A stretch of DNA of 51,151 nucleotides from an uncultured Pseudomonadota bacterium (GCA_937898635.1 CALEJW010000238.1:1-51151), one strand, 5' to 3'; counted from the stretch's first letter, positions 1-8,699 are shown. Numbers and translations: made by a program. Notes: generated from the letters alone by a model not told the origin.

Positions 1-819
1 TGGGACGCGGCGGGCCACGTGGTCACCAACTTCCACGTCCTCGCGGGCGCGCGCAGCGTGGCGGTGAGCCTGGACGCCGGCAAGCCCATTCCCGCCACGG
101 TGGTGGGCTTCGCGGAGGACTACGACCTCGCGGTGGTGAAGCTCGCGCAGGTGCCGCGCAACTTGAAGCCCATTCCCCTCGGCACCTCCCGGGACCTGCG
201 CATCGGGCAGACCGTCTACGCGATCGGCAACCCCTTCGGGCTCTCGCGCACGCTCACCACCGGCATCGTGAGCGCGCTCGACCGCCACCTGCCCACCTCG
301 GAGTACCGCGAGATCGCCGGCGCGATCCAGACCGACGCCGCGATCAATCCCGGCAACTCCGGCGGCCCGCTCCTCGACAGCGCCGGGCGCCTGATCGGCG
401 TGAACACCGCGATCCGCTCGCCCTCGGGAGGATCCTCCGGCGTGGGCTTCGCGATCCCCGCGGACCTCGTGAACCGCATCGTCCCGCAGCTCATCGCGCG
501 CGGGAAGGCGTCCCTGCCCGGCATCGGCATCCGCGCGGTGGACCCGGTGCTCGCCGCGCGGGCGGGCATCACCGGCGTGGTGGTCGCGGAGGTGCTGCGC
601 GGCTCCCCGGCGGCCCAGGCCGGCCTCGCGGCCGTGGACCGGCGCACGGGCGAGGTGGGCGACGTGATCGTCGCGGTGAACGGGCGGCCCGTGGAGGCGA
701 TGGGAACCTTCGCCGCCGAGCTCGACCGCGCCGGCATCGACAGCACGGCCGAGCTCACCGTCCTTCGCGAAGGCAAGGAGCGCAAGGTCCGCGTGCGCGT
801 GATCGACGTGCAGCGCTAG
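1..819 (+). CDS. HtrA/Deg-family trypsin-like serine protease with one PDZ domain (5' end missing)
   Basis: This is the C-terminal part of an S1C (DegP/DegS-like) envelope protease. The frame is open from base 1, so the true start lies upstream of the window. The catalytic triad is visible: His in TNFHV (bases 34-36), Asp in EDYDLAV (124-126) and Ser in GNSGGP (358-360). A single PDZ domain fills roughly the last 90 residues (bases 550-816). One PDZ domain suggests a DegS/HhoB-like member rather than two-PDZ DegP, but the missing N-terminus leaves signal peptide or membrane anchor unknown. The family degrades or senses misfolded periplasmic proteins. It lies 73 bases upstream of parE. Confidence 0.9.
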   Translation, partial: WDAAGHVVTNFHVLAGARSVAVSLDAGKPIPATVVGFAEDYDLAVVKLAQVPRNLKPIPLGTSRDLRIGQTVYAIGNPFGLSRTLTTGIVSALDRHLPTSEYREIAGAIQTDAAINPGNSGGPLLDSAGRLIGVNTAIRSPSGGSSGVGFAIPADLVNRIVPQLIARGKASLPGIGIRAVDPVLAARAGITGVVVAEVLRGSPAAQAGLAAVDRRTGEVGDVIVAVNGRPVEAMGTFAAELDRAGIDSTAELTVLREGKERKVRVRVIDVQR

Positions 820-860
820 CGCGGCGGGCGGCAAGCGGGGCCCGGGGGCGCCCCAACCGG

Positions 861-866
861 TAAAAT
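861..866 (+). promoter_or_regulatory. Possible -10 box for parE
   Basis: TAAAAT lies 26 bases before the parE ATG in the short gap after the protease gene. It matches the sigma-70 -10 consensus at 5 of 6 positions. I see no convincing -35 element at 16-18 bases upstream, so the call is weak. Confidence 0.3.
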
Positions 867-892
867 GGCGGTCTCCTCCGAAGAAAAACCGC

Positions 893-2863
893 ATGGCCAC
901 CTCCCGCTACGACGAAGCCTCCATCCGCGTCCTCAAGGGCCTCGAGCCCGTGAAGGAGCGCCCGGGGATGTACACCCGGACCGACACGCCGCTGCACATC
1001 ATCCAGGAAGTCGTGGACAACGCCGCCGACGAGGCGCTCGCCGGCGCGGCGAAGACGATCACCGTGACCCTCCACGCCGACCGCTCGGTGAGCGTGGAGG
1101 ACGACGGCCGCGGCATCCCCGTGGGCCCGCACCCCGAGGAGAAGGTGCCCACGGTCGAGGTGGTCTTCACGCGCCTGCACGCGGGCGGCAAGTTCGACAA
1201 GAAGGCGGGCGGGTCCGCGTACGCGTTCTCCGGGGGGCTTCACGGCGTGGGCGTTTCCGTCACCAACGCGCTCTCGAAGCGGCTGGAAGTTCGCGTGAAG
1301 CGCGACGGCGCCGCGTGGGCCATCGCCTTCGAGGACGGCTTCCCCGTGGAGAAGCTGCGCCGCACGGGCCCGGCGCCGGCGCGGCAGACGGGCACCTGCG
1401 TGCGCGCCTGGCCGGACGCGAAGTACTTCGACAGCGACCGCATCCGCCGTCCCGATCTCGAGCACCTGCTGCGCGCCAAGGCGGTGCTGCTGCCGGGCCT
1501 GGCGATGCGGCTCGTGGACGAGGCCTCGGGCGACACGGTCGAGTGGAAGTACGAGGGCGGCATGGCCGCCTACCTGCAGGAGAGCCTCGCCGGCGAGGAG
1601 GGTGTCGCGAGCCCGGTGATCGTGGGCGAGTCCTGGGTGCCCGAGGGCGATCCGCAGTTCGCGCAGGGCGAGGGCGCGGCCTGGGCGCTCGCGTGGTGCG
1701 AGGGCGGCGGGGGCGGGGAATCCTTCGTGAACCTGATTCCCACCGTCGAGGGCGGCACCCACGAGTCGGGCCTCAAGAGCGGCGTCTTCGAGTCCCTGCG
1801 CGAGTTCTGCCTGCACCACGAGCTCCTCGCCCGCGGCGTGACGCTGCAGACCGAGGACGCCTGGAAGAACCTGCGCTTCGTGCTCTCGCTGCGGATGCTC
1901 GATCCGCAGTTCCAGGGGCAGACGAAGGCGAAGCTCAACTCGAGGGACGCCGTGAAGCTCGTCGCCTCGCGCCTGAAGGACCCGCTGGACGCCTGGCTCA
2001 ACCAGCACGTCGAGGCCGGCAAGCGCATCGCCGAGCTCGCCATCCGCGCCGCCATCGCGCGGCAGAAGGCGGGCAAGGCGGCGGAGAAGCGCCGCGGCTC
2101 CGGCGTGGCGGTGCTGCCGGGCAAGCTCACCGACTGCGAGAGCGAGGAGATCGCGAGGAACGAGCTCTTCCTCGTCGAGGGCGATTCCGCCGGCGGCTCG
2201 GCGCGCCAGGGTCGCGACCGGCACTTCCAGGCGATCCTGCCGCTGCGCGGCAAGATCCTCAACACCTTCGAGGTCGATCCGACGCAGATCTACGCCAACA
2301 ACGAGGTGCACGACATCGCCGTGGCGCTGGGGATCGAGCCGCACGGCATCGCCGAGGCCGCGAAGGCGCTCGCGGGCCTTCGCTACGGCAAGGTCATCAT
2401 CATGGCGGACGCGGACGTGGACGGCTCGCACATCCAGACGCTGCTGCTCGCGCTCTTCTTCCGCCACTTCCCGGGCCTGCTCTCGCGCGGGCACGTGTTC
2501 GTGGCGCAGCCGCCGCTCTACTGCGTGAAGGTCGAGGCGCAGGGCAAGGCCCGGCCGGAGCGGCGCCTCTACGCGCTGGACGAGGCCGAGCGCGACGCGA
2601 TCCTCGTGAAGCTCGCCGACGAGAAGGTGCGCGAGTCCGCCATCCACGTCGGCCGCTTCAAGGGCCTGGGCGAGATGAACCCCGAGGAGCTGCGCGAGAC
2701 CACCATGAGCCCCGACACGCGCCGCCTGCTGCCCCTCACGGTGAGCGAGGCGGTCCTCGCCGACACCCACAAGGTCTTCACGCTCCTCATGGGCAAGGGC
2801 GAGGCGGCCTCGCGCCGCAGCTGGATGGAAGCGCGCGGCAACCTCGTCGATGCCGACATCTAG
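893..2863 (+). CDS. parE: DNA topoisomerase IV subunit B (ParE)
   Basis: ParE is the ATPase subunit of topoisomerase IV, which decatenates daughter chromosomes with ParC. The GHKL ATPase domain shows EVVDNAADEA (catalytic Glu39, Mg-binding Asn43), DDGRGIPVG near residue 70 and the ATP-lid motif GGLHGVGVSVTNAL near 113. The TOPRIM domain shows LVEGDSAGG (Glu429) and the DADVDG triad (Asp506, 508, 510). The length of 656 residues is that of ParE and shorter than the roughly 800-residue GyrB of many proteobacteria. A start at 865 belongs to another frame. The gene is 37 bases upstream of parC, so the two subunits are probably co-transcribed. Confidence 0.97.
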   Translation: MATSRYDEASIRVLKGLEPVKERPGMYTRTDTPLHIIQEVVDNAADEALAGAAKTITVTLHADRSVSVEDDGRGIPVGPHPEEKVPTVEVVFTRLHAGGKFDKKAGGSAYAFSGGLHGVGVSVTNALSKRLEVRVKRDGAAWAIAFEDGFPVEKLRRTGPAPARQTGTCVRAWPDAKYFDSDRIRRPDLEHLLRAKAVLLPGLAMRLVDEASGDTVEWKYEGGMAAYLQESLAGEEGVASPVIVGESWVPEGDPQFAQGEGAAWALAWCEGGGGGESFVNLIPTVEGGTHESGLKSGVFESLREFCLHHELLARGVTLQTEDAWKNLRFVLSLRMLDPQFQGQTKAKLNSRDAVKLVASRLKDPLDAWLNQHVEAGKRIAELAIRAAIARQKAGKAAEKRRGSGVAVLPGKLTDCESEEIARNELFLVEGDSAGGSARQGRDRHFQAILPLRGKILNTFEVDPTQIYANNEVHDIAVALGIEPHGIAEAAKALAGLRYGKVIIMADADVDGSHIQTLLLALFFRHFPGLLSRGHVFVAQPPLYCVKVEAQGKARPERRLYALDEAERDAILVKLADEKVRESAIHVGRFKGLGEMNPEELRETTMSPDTRRLLPLTVSEAVLADTHKVFTLLMGKGEAASRRSWMEARGNLVDADI

Positions 2864-2900
2864 ATGAAGGGTAGCGTCCCCTTCGATTCCGGACACGCAC

Positions 2901-5267
2901 ATGCTCGATACGAAGACCCCTGATCTTTTCGATAGCGCCCCGCCCGTGCCGCCGCGGCCGGCCGGGGGAGACAACGCCTCCGGCGAGGGCGACGTGCCGC
3001 TCGCGCAGTTCGCCGAGGGCGCCTACCTCGCCTACGCCATGAGCGTGGTGAAGGGACGCGCGCTCCCCGCCATCGAGGACGGGCAGAAGCCCGTGCAGCG
3101 GCGCATCCTCTACGCGATGCGCGAGCTGGGCAACCGCCACGACGCGCCCTTCAAGAAGTCGGCGCGCATCGTGGGCGACGTGATCGGCAAGTTCCACCCG
3201 CACGGCGACTCCGCGGTGTACGAGGCGGCGGTGCGCATGGCGCAGGACTTCACGCTTCGCTACCCGCTCGTCCAGGGCCAGGGCAACTTCGGCTCGCGCG
3301 ACGGCGACGGCGCGGCGGCGATGCGCTACACCGAGGTGCGGCTCACGGGGTTCGCGGAGGCGATCCTCCTCGCGGAGCTCGATCGCGGCACCGTGGACTT
3401 CGTGGCGACCTACGACGGCTCGCTCGAGGAGCCGCGGCTGCTGCCCGCGAGGCTCCCGATCGCGATCCTCAACGGCGCATCGGGCATCGCCGTGGGCATG
3501 GCGACCGAGATCCCGCCGCACAACCTGCGCGAGGTGGTGGCGGCCTGCCTCGTGGCGCTCGGGAACGCGAAGGCGACGGACGCGCAGATCCTCGCCTCCA
3601 TCCCCGGGCCGGACTTCCCCGGCGGCGGGCAGGTCATCTCCCCGGCCGAGGAGATCGCCCGGGCCTACGAGACGGGCCGCGGGAGCGTGCGCGTGCGCGC
3701 CCGCTGGTCGATCGAGAAGCTCGCGCGCGGGCAATACCGCGTCGCCGTGACCGAGATGCCGCCGGGCACCAACGCGGCGCGGGTGCTGGCGGAGATCGAG
3801 GAGCTCACCAACCCGAAGCCGCGGGCCGGGAAGAAGACCGTGTCGGCCGAGGCGCTGGCGCTCAAGACCGCCGTGCTCGCCGCGCTCGAGAGCGCCCGCG
3901 ACGATTCCGACCGCGAGCACCCCGTGCGCCTGGTCTTCGAGCCGCGCTCCTCGCGGGTGTCGCCCGACGAGCTCATGAAGCTTCTCCTCGCGCACACCAC
4001 GCTCGAGTCCAACGCGCCCCTGAACCTCGTGGCGATCGACCGCGAGGGCCGCCCGAGGCAGGCCGGGCTCGCGCACTGGATCCGCGAGTGGGCCGCCTTC
4101 CGGCTGCAGGCGCTCGAGCGGCGCCTCGCGCACCGGCAGGGCGAGGTCGCGGACCGCCTGCACATCCTGGACGGGCGCCTCATCGCGTTCCTCAACATCG
4201 ACAAGGTGATCAAGGTGATCCGCGGCGCCGACGAGCCGAAGCCGGCGCTCGTGGAGAAGTTCGCGCTCACCGAGCGGCAGGCCGAGGACATCCTCGAGAT
4301 CCGGCTTCGCCAGCTGGCGAAGCTCGAGGGCATCCGGATCGAGCGCGAGATCGCGGAGCTCAAGGCGGAGGCGAAGGAGCTCGCGAAGCTCCTCGCGAGC
4401 GATGCCGCCCGCCGCAAGCTCGCGGTGAAGGAGGTCTCGGCCGACGGCGAGCGCTTCGGCGACGCGCGCCGCACCGTGATCGAGGCGGCCGAGCGCGCCG
4501 CGGCCGCGCCCGTGGAGACGCTTACCGACGAGCCGGTCACGGTGATCTGCTCGCGCAACGGGTTCCTGCGCACGCGCACCGGCCACGGCATCGACGCCTC
4601 GACGCTCTCGTGGAAGGAGGGCGACGGGCCGCTCGCGGTGCTCGAGACGCGCACCGTGCGCCCCATCGTGCTCGTGGCCGCCAGCGGCCGGACCTACGCC
4701 GTGCGCGCGATCGATCTCCCCGGCGGCAAGGGCGACGGCGTGCCCGCGACCTCCCTCGTGGACCTCGCGGGCTCGCGCATCGTGGGCGTCCTCGCGGGGG
4801 AGCCCGATTCGCAGGTTCTCCTCGCCTCGAGCGGCGGCACGGGATTGCGCTGCCGGCTGAAGGACCTGGTGACGCGGCAGAGGGCGGGCAAGGCCTTCCT
4901 CAACGTGGGCGAGGGCGAGAAGTGCCTCGCGCCCGAGATCCTGCCCGAGGGCGTGACGGAGATCGCCACGCTGTCGGGCGGGCGCCGGCTTCTCGTCTTC
5001 CCGCTCGCGGAGGTGAACGAGCTCTCGGGCGGCGGCAAGGGCGTGATCCTCATGCGCCTGCACGAGGGCGAGGCGCTCCTCGGCGCGCGCGCGGTAGCCG
5101 GCGCGCTCCGGGTGAAGGGCAAGGGCCGCGGCGACAAGGTCTCCTTCGTGAGCGTGTCTCCCGCGGAACTCGCGAACTACCGCGGCACGCGCGCCCGCAG
5201 CGGCCGCGTGCTGCAGGGCTCGCTCAAGACCGTCGCCGGCTTCGCGGATCCCTCGGCGAAGCCGTGA
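2901..5267 (+). CDS. parC: DNA topoisomerase IV subunit A (ParC)
   Basis: ParC is the DNA-cleaving subunit that pairs with ParE. The winged-helix region carries QRRILYAM and the catalytic tyrosine Tyr143 in AAMRYTEVRL. The quinolone-resistance region reads HPHGDSAVYE, with Ser104 and Glu108 corresponding to E. coli ParC Ser80 and Glu84, so the usual susceptible residues are present. The C-terminal third forms the beta-pinwheel DNA-wrapping domain. The length of 788 residues is typical of ParC. About 35 N-terminal residues before the conserved core are Pro/Gly-rich and not family-conserved. Confidence 0.97.
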   Translation: MLDTKTPDLFDSAPPVPPRPAGGDNASGEGDVPLAQFAEGAYLAYAMSVVKGRALPAIEDGQKPVQRRILYAMRELGNRHDAPFKKSARIVGDVIGKFHPHGDSAVYEAAVRMAQDFTLRYPLVQGQGNFGSRDGDGAAAMRYTEVRLTGFAEAILLAELDRGTVDFVATYDGSLEEPRLLPARLPIAILNGASGIAVGMATEIPPHNLREVVAACLVALGNAKATDAQILASIPGPDFPGGGQVISPAEEIARAYETGRGSVRVRARWSIEKLARGQYRVAVTEMPPGTNAARVLAEIEELTNPKPRAGKKTVSAEALALKTAVLAALESARDDSDREHPVRLVFEPRSSRVSPDELMKLLLAHTTLESNAPLNLVAIDREGRPRQAGLAHWIREWAAFRLQALERRLAHRQGEVADRLHILDGRLIAFLNIDKVIKVIRGADEPKPALVEKFALTERQAEDILEIRLRQLAKLEGIRIEREIAELKAEAKELAKLLASDAARRKLAVKEVSADGERFGDARRTVIEAAERAAAAPVETLTDEPVTVICSRNGFLRTRTGHGIDASTLSWKEGDGPLAVLETRTVRPIVLVAASGRTYAVRAIDLPGGKGDGVPATSLVDLAGSRIVGVLAGEPDSQVLLASSGGTGLRCRLKDLVTRQRAGKAFLNVGEGEKCLAPEILPEGVTEIATLSGGRRLLVFPLAEVNELSGGGKGVILMRLHEGEALLGARAVAGALRVKGKGRGDKVSFVSVSPAELANYRGTRARSGRVLQGSLKTVAGFADPSAKP

Positions 5268-5355
5268 ACGGGACTATCCTGCGGGCGTGCCGGCGCGGCG
5301 GGGCGAGCCTGCCGCCCGCGACGACCCGCGAACCGCAAGCCTGAGGGAGGACAGC

Positions 5356-6210
5356 ATGGCCGCCACCGTATTCGACAAGCCGGGCCGCAAGGTGCGCCTG
5401 GACGCGATCTCCGCCGAGCCCCCGAAGGGCATGACGCGCGAGAAGGCCGAGAAGCGCTTCGCCTCGCTCGGCCAGGAGCTCTTCGACCTCCAGGACGCGA
5501 TGTACGGCGCGAAGGTGACGAGCGTGCTGGTGGTGCTGCAGGGGCGCGACAGCGCCGGCAAGGACGGCTCGATCAAGCACGTGGTGGGGTGCCTCAACCC
5601 GCGCGGCGTGATCGTCACCTCCTTCGGCGTGCCCACGCCGGAGGAGCGCGCGCACGACTTCCTCTGGCGGGTGCACCGCCACGCGCCGCGGGCCGGGGAG
5701 TTCTCGATCTTCAACCGCTCGCACTACGAGGACGTGCTGGTGGTGCGCGTGCACGGCCTCGCGCCGAAGCCGGTCTGGAAGGAGCGCTACGGGCACATCC
5801 GCGACTTCGAGGAGCTCCTCGCCGAGCACGGCACGATCGTCCTCAAGTACTTCCTCCACATCACGAGGCAGGAGCAGGAGGAGCGCCTGCTCGAGCGCGA
5901 GGCTTCGCCCGAGACCGCGTGGAAGCTGAATCCCAACGACTGGAAGGAGCGCGACCACTGGGACGACTACACGCGAGCCTACGAGGACGCGATCTCGAAG
6001 ACGGCGGCGAAGCACGCGCCCTGGACCGTGGTGCCGGCGAACGCGAAGTGGTACCGCAACCTCGTGATCGCCGAATCCATCGCCCGGGCGCTGCGCGAGC
6101 ACCGCAAGCACTGGGAGACGACGCTCGAGGCGATGGGGCGCGAGGGCCGCGCGGAGCTCGAGGCGTACCGGGCGCAGGCGGGGAAGGGCGCCAAGGCCAG
6201 GCGGCGCTAG
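5356..6210 (+). CDS. PPK2-family polyphosphate kinase
   Basis: The protein (284 residues) transfers phosphate between polyphosphate and nucleotides. The P-loop GRDSAGKDG is at residues 63-71, HDFLWR follows near 100, and the NRSHYEDVL motif near 120 is characteristic of PPK2. The chosen ATG has GGGAGGACAGC just upstream; an in-frame start at 5287 would add 23 unconserved residues. The wording of the P-loop and the HDFLWR segment resemble class III PPK2 enzymes, which act on nucleoside mono- and diphosphates, but I cannot fix the class by eye. It stands alone between parC and a convergent cold-shock gene. Confidence 0.9.
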   Translation: MAATVFDKPGRKVRLDAISAEPPKGMTREKAEKRFASLGQELFDLQDAMYGAKVTSVLVVLQGRDSAGKDGSIKHVVGCLNPRGVIVTSFGVPTPEERAHDFLWRVHRHAPRAGEFSIFNRSHYEDVLVVRVHGLAPKPVWKERYGHIRDFEELLAEHGTIVLKYFLHITRQEQEERLLEREASPETAWKLNPNDWKERDHWDDYTRAYEDAISKTAAKHAPWTVVPANAKWYRNLVIAESIARALREHRKHWETTLEAMGREGRAELEAYRAQAGKGAKARRR

Positions 6211-6228
6211 GGCCGGGCGCCCGGGAAA

Positions 6229-6258
6229 GAAAAAACGGCAGCCCGAGGGCTGCCGTTT
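6229..6258 (-). terminator. Rho-independent terminator of the cold-shock gene
   Basis: An inverted repeat with 12-base arms (6233-6244 and 6247-6258) encloses a minimal loop. Read on the minus strand the stem is followed by a T-rich tract (TTTTTTCTTT). It lies just after the stop of the minus-strand cold-shock gene at 6282. PPK2 ends at 6210 on the other strand, but the T-tract favours minus-strand transcription. Confidence 0.85.
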
Positions 6259-6281
6259 CCAGTTGCTGCGAGGGGCGCGGC

Positions 6282-6485
6282 TTACAGCGGCTTGATGGCC
6301 GTGGCCTGCTTGCCCTTCGGGCCCATCTTGACTTCGAACTCGACGCGCTGGTTTTCCTTCAGCGTCTTGAAGCCCGCGGCCTGGATTTCCGAGAAGTGCG
6401 CGAAGAGATCCTCGCCGCCGCCTTCCGGGGTGATGAAGCCGAAGCCCTTGGAATCGTTGAACCACTTGACCGTACCGGTTGCCAT
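6282..6485 (-). CDS. cspA: Cold-shock protein, CspA family
   Basis: This 67-residue single cold-shock domain protein binds single-stranded nucleic acid and acts as an RNA chaperone. RNP1 is KGFGFI (residues 13-18) and RNP2 is DLFAHF (26-31); the N-terminus MATGTVKWFN is canonical. A Shine-Dalgarno AAAGGACA precedes the ATG. A strong terminator follows, and a leader of about 140 bases precedes it, as is usual for cspA-type genes. Whether it is cold-induced or constitutive cannot be told from sequence. Confidence 0.96.
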   Translation of the reverse strand: MATGTVKWFNDSKGFGFITPEGGGEDLFAHFSEIQAAGFKTLKENQRVEFEVKMGPKGKQATAIKPL

Positions 6486-6627
6486 GTAATGTGTCCTTTG
6501 AACAAATTGAAGATGCGGGCGAGCCCGCTTACCGCAAGCGACACAGATTGGCCAGGCGGGAACTGAGTAGAGACGCCCCGTGAAGGGCGGTACTGAAGTT
6601 ACTGCTGAACAGGCTGGATCACCGCTG
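6486..6627 (-). other. Long 5' leader of the cold-shock gene
   Basis: If the promoter at 6634-6663 is right, the transcript carries about 140 untranslated bases. The segment includes a 14-base palindrome (GCGGGC/GCCCGC arms near 6515-6528). Long leaders of this kind fold differently with temperature in known cspA mRNAs; that role is inferred here from family behaviour. Confidence 0.4.
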
Positions 6628-6633
6628 CGGCGG

Positions 6634-6663
6634 ATGATACGCGAAAAGCGCCTGATGCGTCAG
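6634..6663 (-). promoter_or_regulatory. Putative promoter of the cold-shock gene
   Basis: On the minus strand CTGACG (6663-6658) and TATCAT (6639-6634) are 18 bases apart, 4 of 6 and 5 of 6 matches to consensus. The -35 box overlaps the stop codon of the upstream SRPBCC gene, which would separate cold-shock expression from that operon. Confidence 0.45.
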
Positions 6664-7241
6664 GGTTTTTTCGCGCCGCCCGCTTTCGCGTCCTCGGCGT
6701 CCTGGTACGCCTTCAGCCGGGCGAGCCACTCCGTCCAGTCCACCGGGCCTTCGCGATGGCGCTTCTCGAGGTTCGCGAGAACGCTCGTCCAGGCGCGGTC
6801 GAAATAGGCGTAGGCCTGGTCCCACTGGCCGCCGTCGCCCCAGCCGGCGTGGGTGAGCCTCACCTCGGTCGCCCCGTCTCCCGCGGGCGCCAGGCGCACG
6901 GTGACGCTGGTGCGCTGGCCGCGGACTTCCGGCAGGTGGGGCGGCGCGTTCCAGGTGAAGGAGAGCATCTTCTTCTCCTGGAGCGCGAGGAAGACCATGC
7001 CGTCGGCGCCCTTGAGCCCCGGCTTCGCGTAGGGGTTGAAGTGGATCTCGAAGGCGCCGCCGGGCCGCGCCTCGATGCGCGCGTCGGGGGCGAAGAAGGA
7101 GCGGATGCCCTCCCGCGTGGTCCAGGACTTCCAGACCTCGTCCACGGGCGCCGGGACGGTGGCGAGCTTCACCAGCGCGCGCTCCTGGGCGGCGACCGGT
7201 ACGGCGGCGAGGGCCAGGGCGAGCGCGGCGGCGGCCTTCAT
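6660..7241 (-). CDS. Exported SRPBCC (AHSA1-like) domain protein
   Basis: The 193-residue protein begins with a Sec signal peptide ending near AVPVAAQ, followed by an SRPBCC/START-like domain of the AHSA1 type (PAPVDEVWKSWTT near residue 32, RPGGAFEIHF near 65, HAGWGDG near 125). This fold forms a deep hydrophobic ligand cavity. Most AHSA1-like proteins are cytoplasmic, so the signal peptide is notable. The ATG is chosen for its GAGGAGGA ribosome site; a longer frame to 7739 is a shadow of the next gene. It is the last gene of the ArsR operon, 11 bases after the DUF4287 gene. Ligand unknown. Confidence 0.8.
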   Translation of the reverse strand: MKAAAALALALAAVPVAAQERALVKLATVPAPVDEVWKSWTTREGIRSFFAPDARIEARPGGAFEIHFNPYAKPGLKGADGMVFLALQEKKMLSFTWNAPPHLPEVRGQRTSVTVRLAPAGDGATEVRLTHAGWGDGGQWDQAYAYFDRAWTSVLANLEKRHREGPVDWTEWLARLKAYQDAEDAKAGGAKKP

Positions 7242-7252
7242 GGGCGTCCTCC

Positions 7253-7804
7253 TCAAGCCTGGTCGTAGGCGGCCTTGAGCCAGCCCACGAGCTCGGCGTC
7301 GATGTCCTTTGCGACCGTTACGCGCACGCGGTGGCTCACCATGGCGTTGAAGCTCCCCGAGGCCTCCAGGCGGCCCTTGGGCGCCACGCCCTTCAGGTTG
7401 ATGCCCACGTCGAGCCGCTCGGCCGTGGAGGGCTGGACGAGCGCGAACTGCTTCTTCCGGCGCAGGCTCACGTAGGTCTTCTTGGGCGAGAGCTCCACGT
7501 CGGCGCCGAACTTCGCGACCGACTTCGCGAGCTGGTCGTAGAGGGGCCTCAACGCCGCCTTCGCGCCGGCGTACTGGGCGGCGACGAGGTCGTCCCCGGC
7601 GGGCGCGGGGGCGTCTCCCGCGAGCGCGCGCTGCGCCACGAGGTTCGCGTAGCCGTGGCCCATGCCGTGCTTCTCCTTGAGGAGCTTCACGATCTCGCCG
7701 TGCTTCGCGAGCCCGGCCTTGCGCGCGATCGCGATCCACGCCTCCAGGGGCTTGCCGGTGTTCTTCTCGTAGTTGGCGACCATCGTCGCCAGCGCGTCGT
7801 CCAT
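7253..7804 (-). CDS. DUF4287 / DUF5655 protein
   Basis: The 183-residue protein starts with a DUF4287-type module (NTGKPLEAWIAIARKAGL, then KHGMGHGYANLVAQ) and ends with a DUF5655-like module beginning near the alanine-rich stretch at residue 75. The function of both is unknown. Genes of this type often sit beside ArsR regulators and SRPBCC genes, as here. GGAGGAG precedes the ATG. It lies 19 bases after the preceding SRPBCC gene. Confidence 0.75.
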   Translation of the reverse strand: MDDALATMVANYEKNTGKPLEAWIAIARKAGLAKHGEIVKLLKEKHGMGHGYANLVAQRALAGDAPAPAGDDLVAAQYAGAKAALRPLYDQLAKSVAKFGADVELSPKKTYVSLRRKKQFALVQPSTAERLDVGINLKGVAPKGRLEASGSFNAMVSHRVRVTVAKDIDAELVGWLKAAYDQA

Positions 7805-7823
7805 GGCCGTCTCCTCCAGGGGC

Positions 7824-8342
7824 TTACAGGGGCCAGCGCTCGCTCTTCGTCCGGGCGGGCAGGACGAATTCCAGCGCGCCGAACATCGCGTACATGAGCC
7901 GGGTCCCGAAGGGCGGGCGCCCCGTCTCGACGATGGCCTTGAGGTTCTTCAGGATGAAGTCGCCGCCCTTCACCATCTCCTTTTCCGTCCCGGTGCCCGC
8001 GGGGATGCCCTCGACGGTGAGCGTCACCTCGACCCCGCCCTCGACCTTCCTCAGGTCGTACACCACCGTGCAGGAGGGGTCGTCGTACTGGGTGAAGCGG
8101 TGCGTGTGCGCGAAGCGCGCCGGCGGCTCGTGCGCGACGACCTCGCCCACGACGATCGCGTGCCGGCCGCTTCCGGTGCGCATCTGCATGCGCCGGCCGC
8201 GCACGAGCCCCGGCTCGCCCAGCGTGAGCACGGCGTTGAAGACCGCCCCCTGCGGCTCGCCCGTCTTGGTGAGCTCGCGGAACACCGCCTCCATCGTCCC
8301 GTCGATCACGATCCGGAACACCGCCTTGTTCGCTTCAGCCAC
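7824..8342 (-). CDS. SRPBCC (AHSA1-like) domain protein, cytoplasmic
   Basis: This 172-residue protein has the START-like helix-grip fold: DGTMEAVFRELT at the N-terminus, then RTGSGRHAIVVGEVVAHEPP and a C-terminal helix KGGDFILKNLKAI. There is no signal peptide. The start is GTG with GGGAGG five bases upstream. The first 8 bases overlap the end of the arsR-family gene, so the two are translationally linked. Partner pairs of ArsR and SRPBCC genes are common in bacteria, but the ligand is generally not known. Confidence 0.82.
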   Translation of the reverse strand: MAEANKAVFRIVIDGTMEAVFRELTKTGEPQGAVFNAVLTLGEPGLVRGRRMQMRTGSGRHAIVVGEVVAHEPPARFAHTHRFTQYDDPSCTVVYDLRKVEGGVEVTLTVEGIPAGTGTEKEMVKGGDFILKNLKAIVETGRPPFGTRLMYAMFGALEFVLPARTKSERWPL

Positions 8343-8697
8343 GTGCGCCTCCCTTCGCTCTGGCCATCGGTATCGGGGCGTTCTCGAGCCGGTACTTCAT
8401 GCGCGCGAGGCGCCCCGCCCAGTAGTCGCTGAACTCGGTGGTCCAGCGGTCGTAGATCATGTGGATGGGCACCGGGTTGAACCACAGGAGCCGCTCGCGC
8501 CCCGCCTTCTCGGAGACGACGAGGTTCGCGCCCTCCAGCGCCGCCAGGTGCTTCATCACCGCCACGCGCCCGATCGCGAAGAAATCGCAGACGCGGTTCA
8601 CGTTGCAGCCCGGCTCCTTCTTGAGGATGTCGAGGATGCGCCGGCGCGGCTCGCTCGCCAGGGCGGAGAAGACGGCGTCCATCTCGTCGGGCTTCAT
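8335..8697 (-). CDS. ArsR-family transcriptional regulator
   Basis: The 120-residue winged-helix protein shows the ArsR pattern: ALASEPRRRILDILKK, then NRVCDFFAIGRVAVMKHLAALEGANLV (recognition helix near residues 44-60) and a beta-wing with GRERLLWFNP. The classical ELCVCDL metal-binding motif is absent, so it is probably not an arsenic sensor. It heads the SRPBCC-DUF4287-SRPBCC operon and has a perfect inverted repeat immediately before its start codon, which suggests autoregulation of the whole operon. Confidence 0.88.
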   Translation of the reverse strand: MKPDEMDAVFSALASEPRRRILDILKKEPGCNVNRVCDFFAIGRVAVMKHLAALEGANLVVSEKAGRERLLWFNPVPIHMIYDRWTTEFSDYWAGRLARMKYRLENAPIPMARAKGGARG

Positions 8698-8699
8698 AG

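Noticed and set aside
755..2974. 739-codon minus-strand open frame across parE
   Set aside because: It is antisense to a complete parE with all catalytic motifs, and its sequence is Arg/Leu/His/Ala-rich filler typical of antisense frames in GC-rich DNA.
6615..6625. GGATCACC resembling the 3' end of 16S rRNA
   Set aside because: Only eight bases match and no rRNA sequence surrounds it; it lies at the edge of the cold-shock gene's promoter and leader region.
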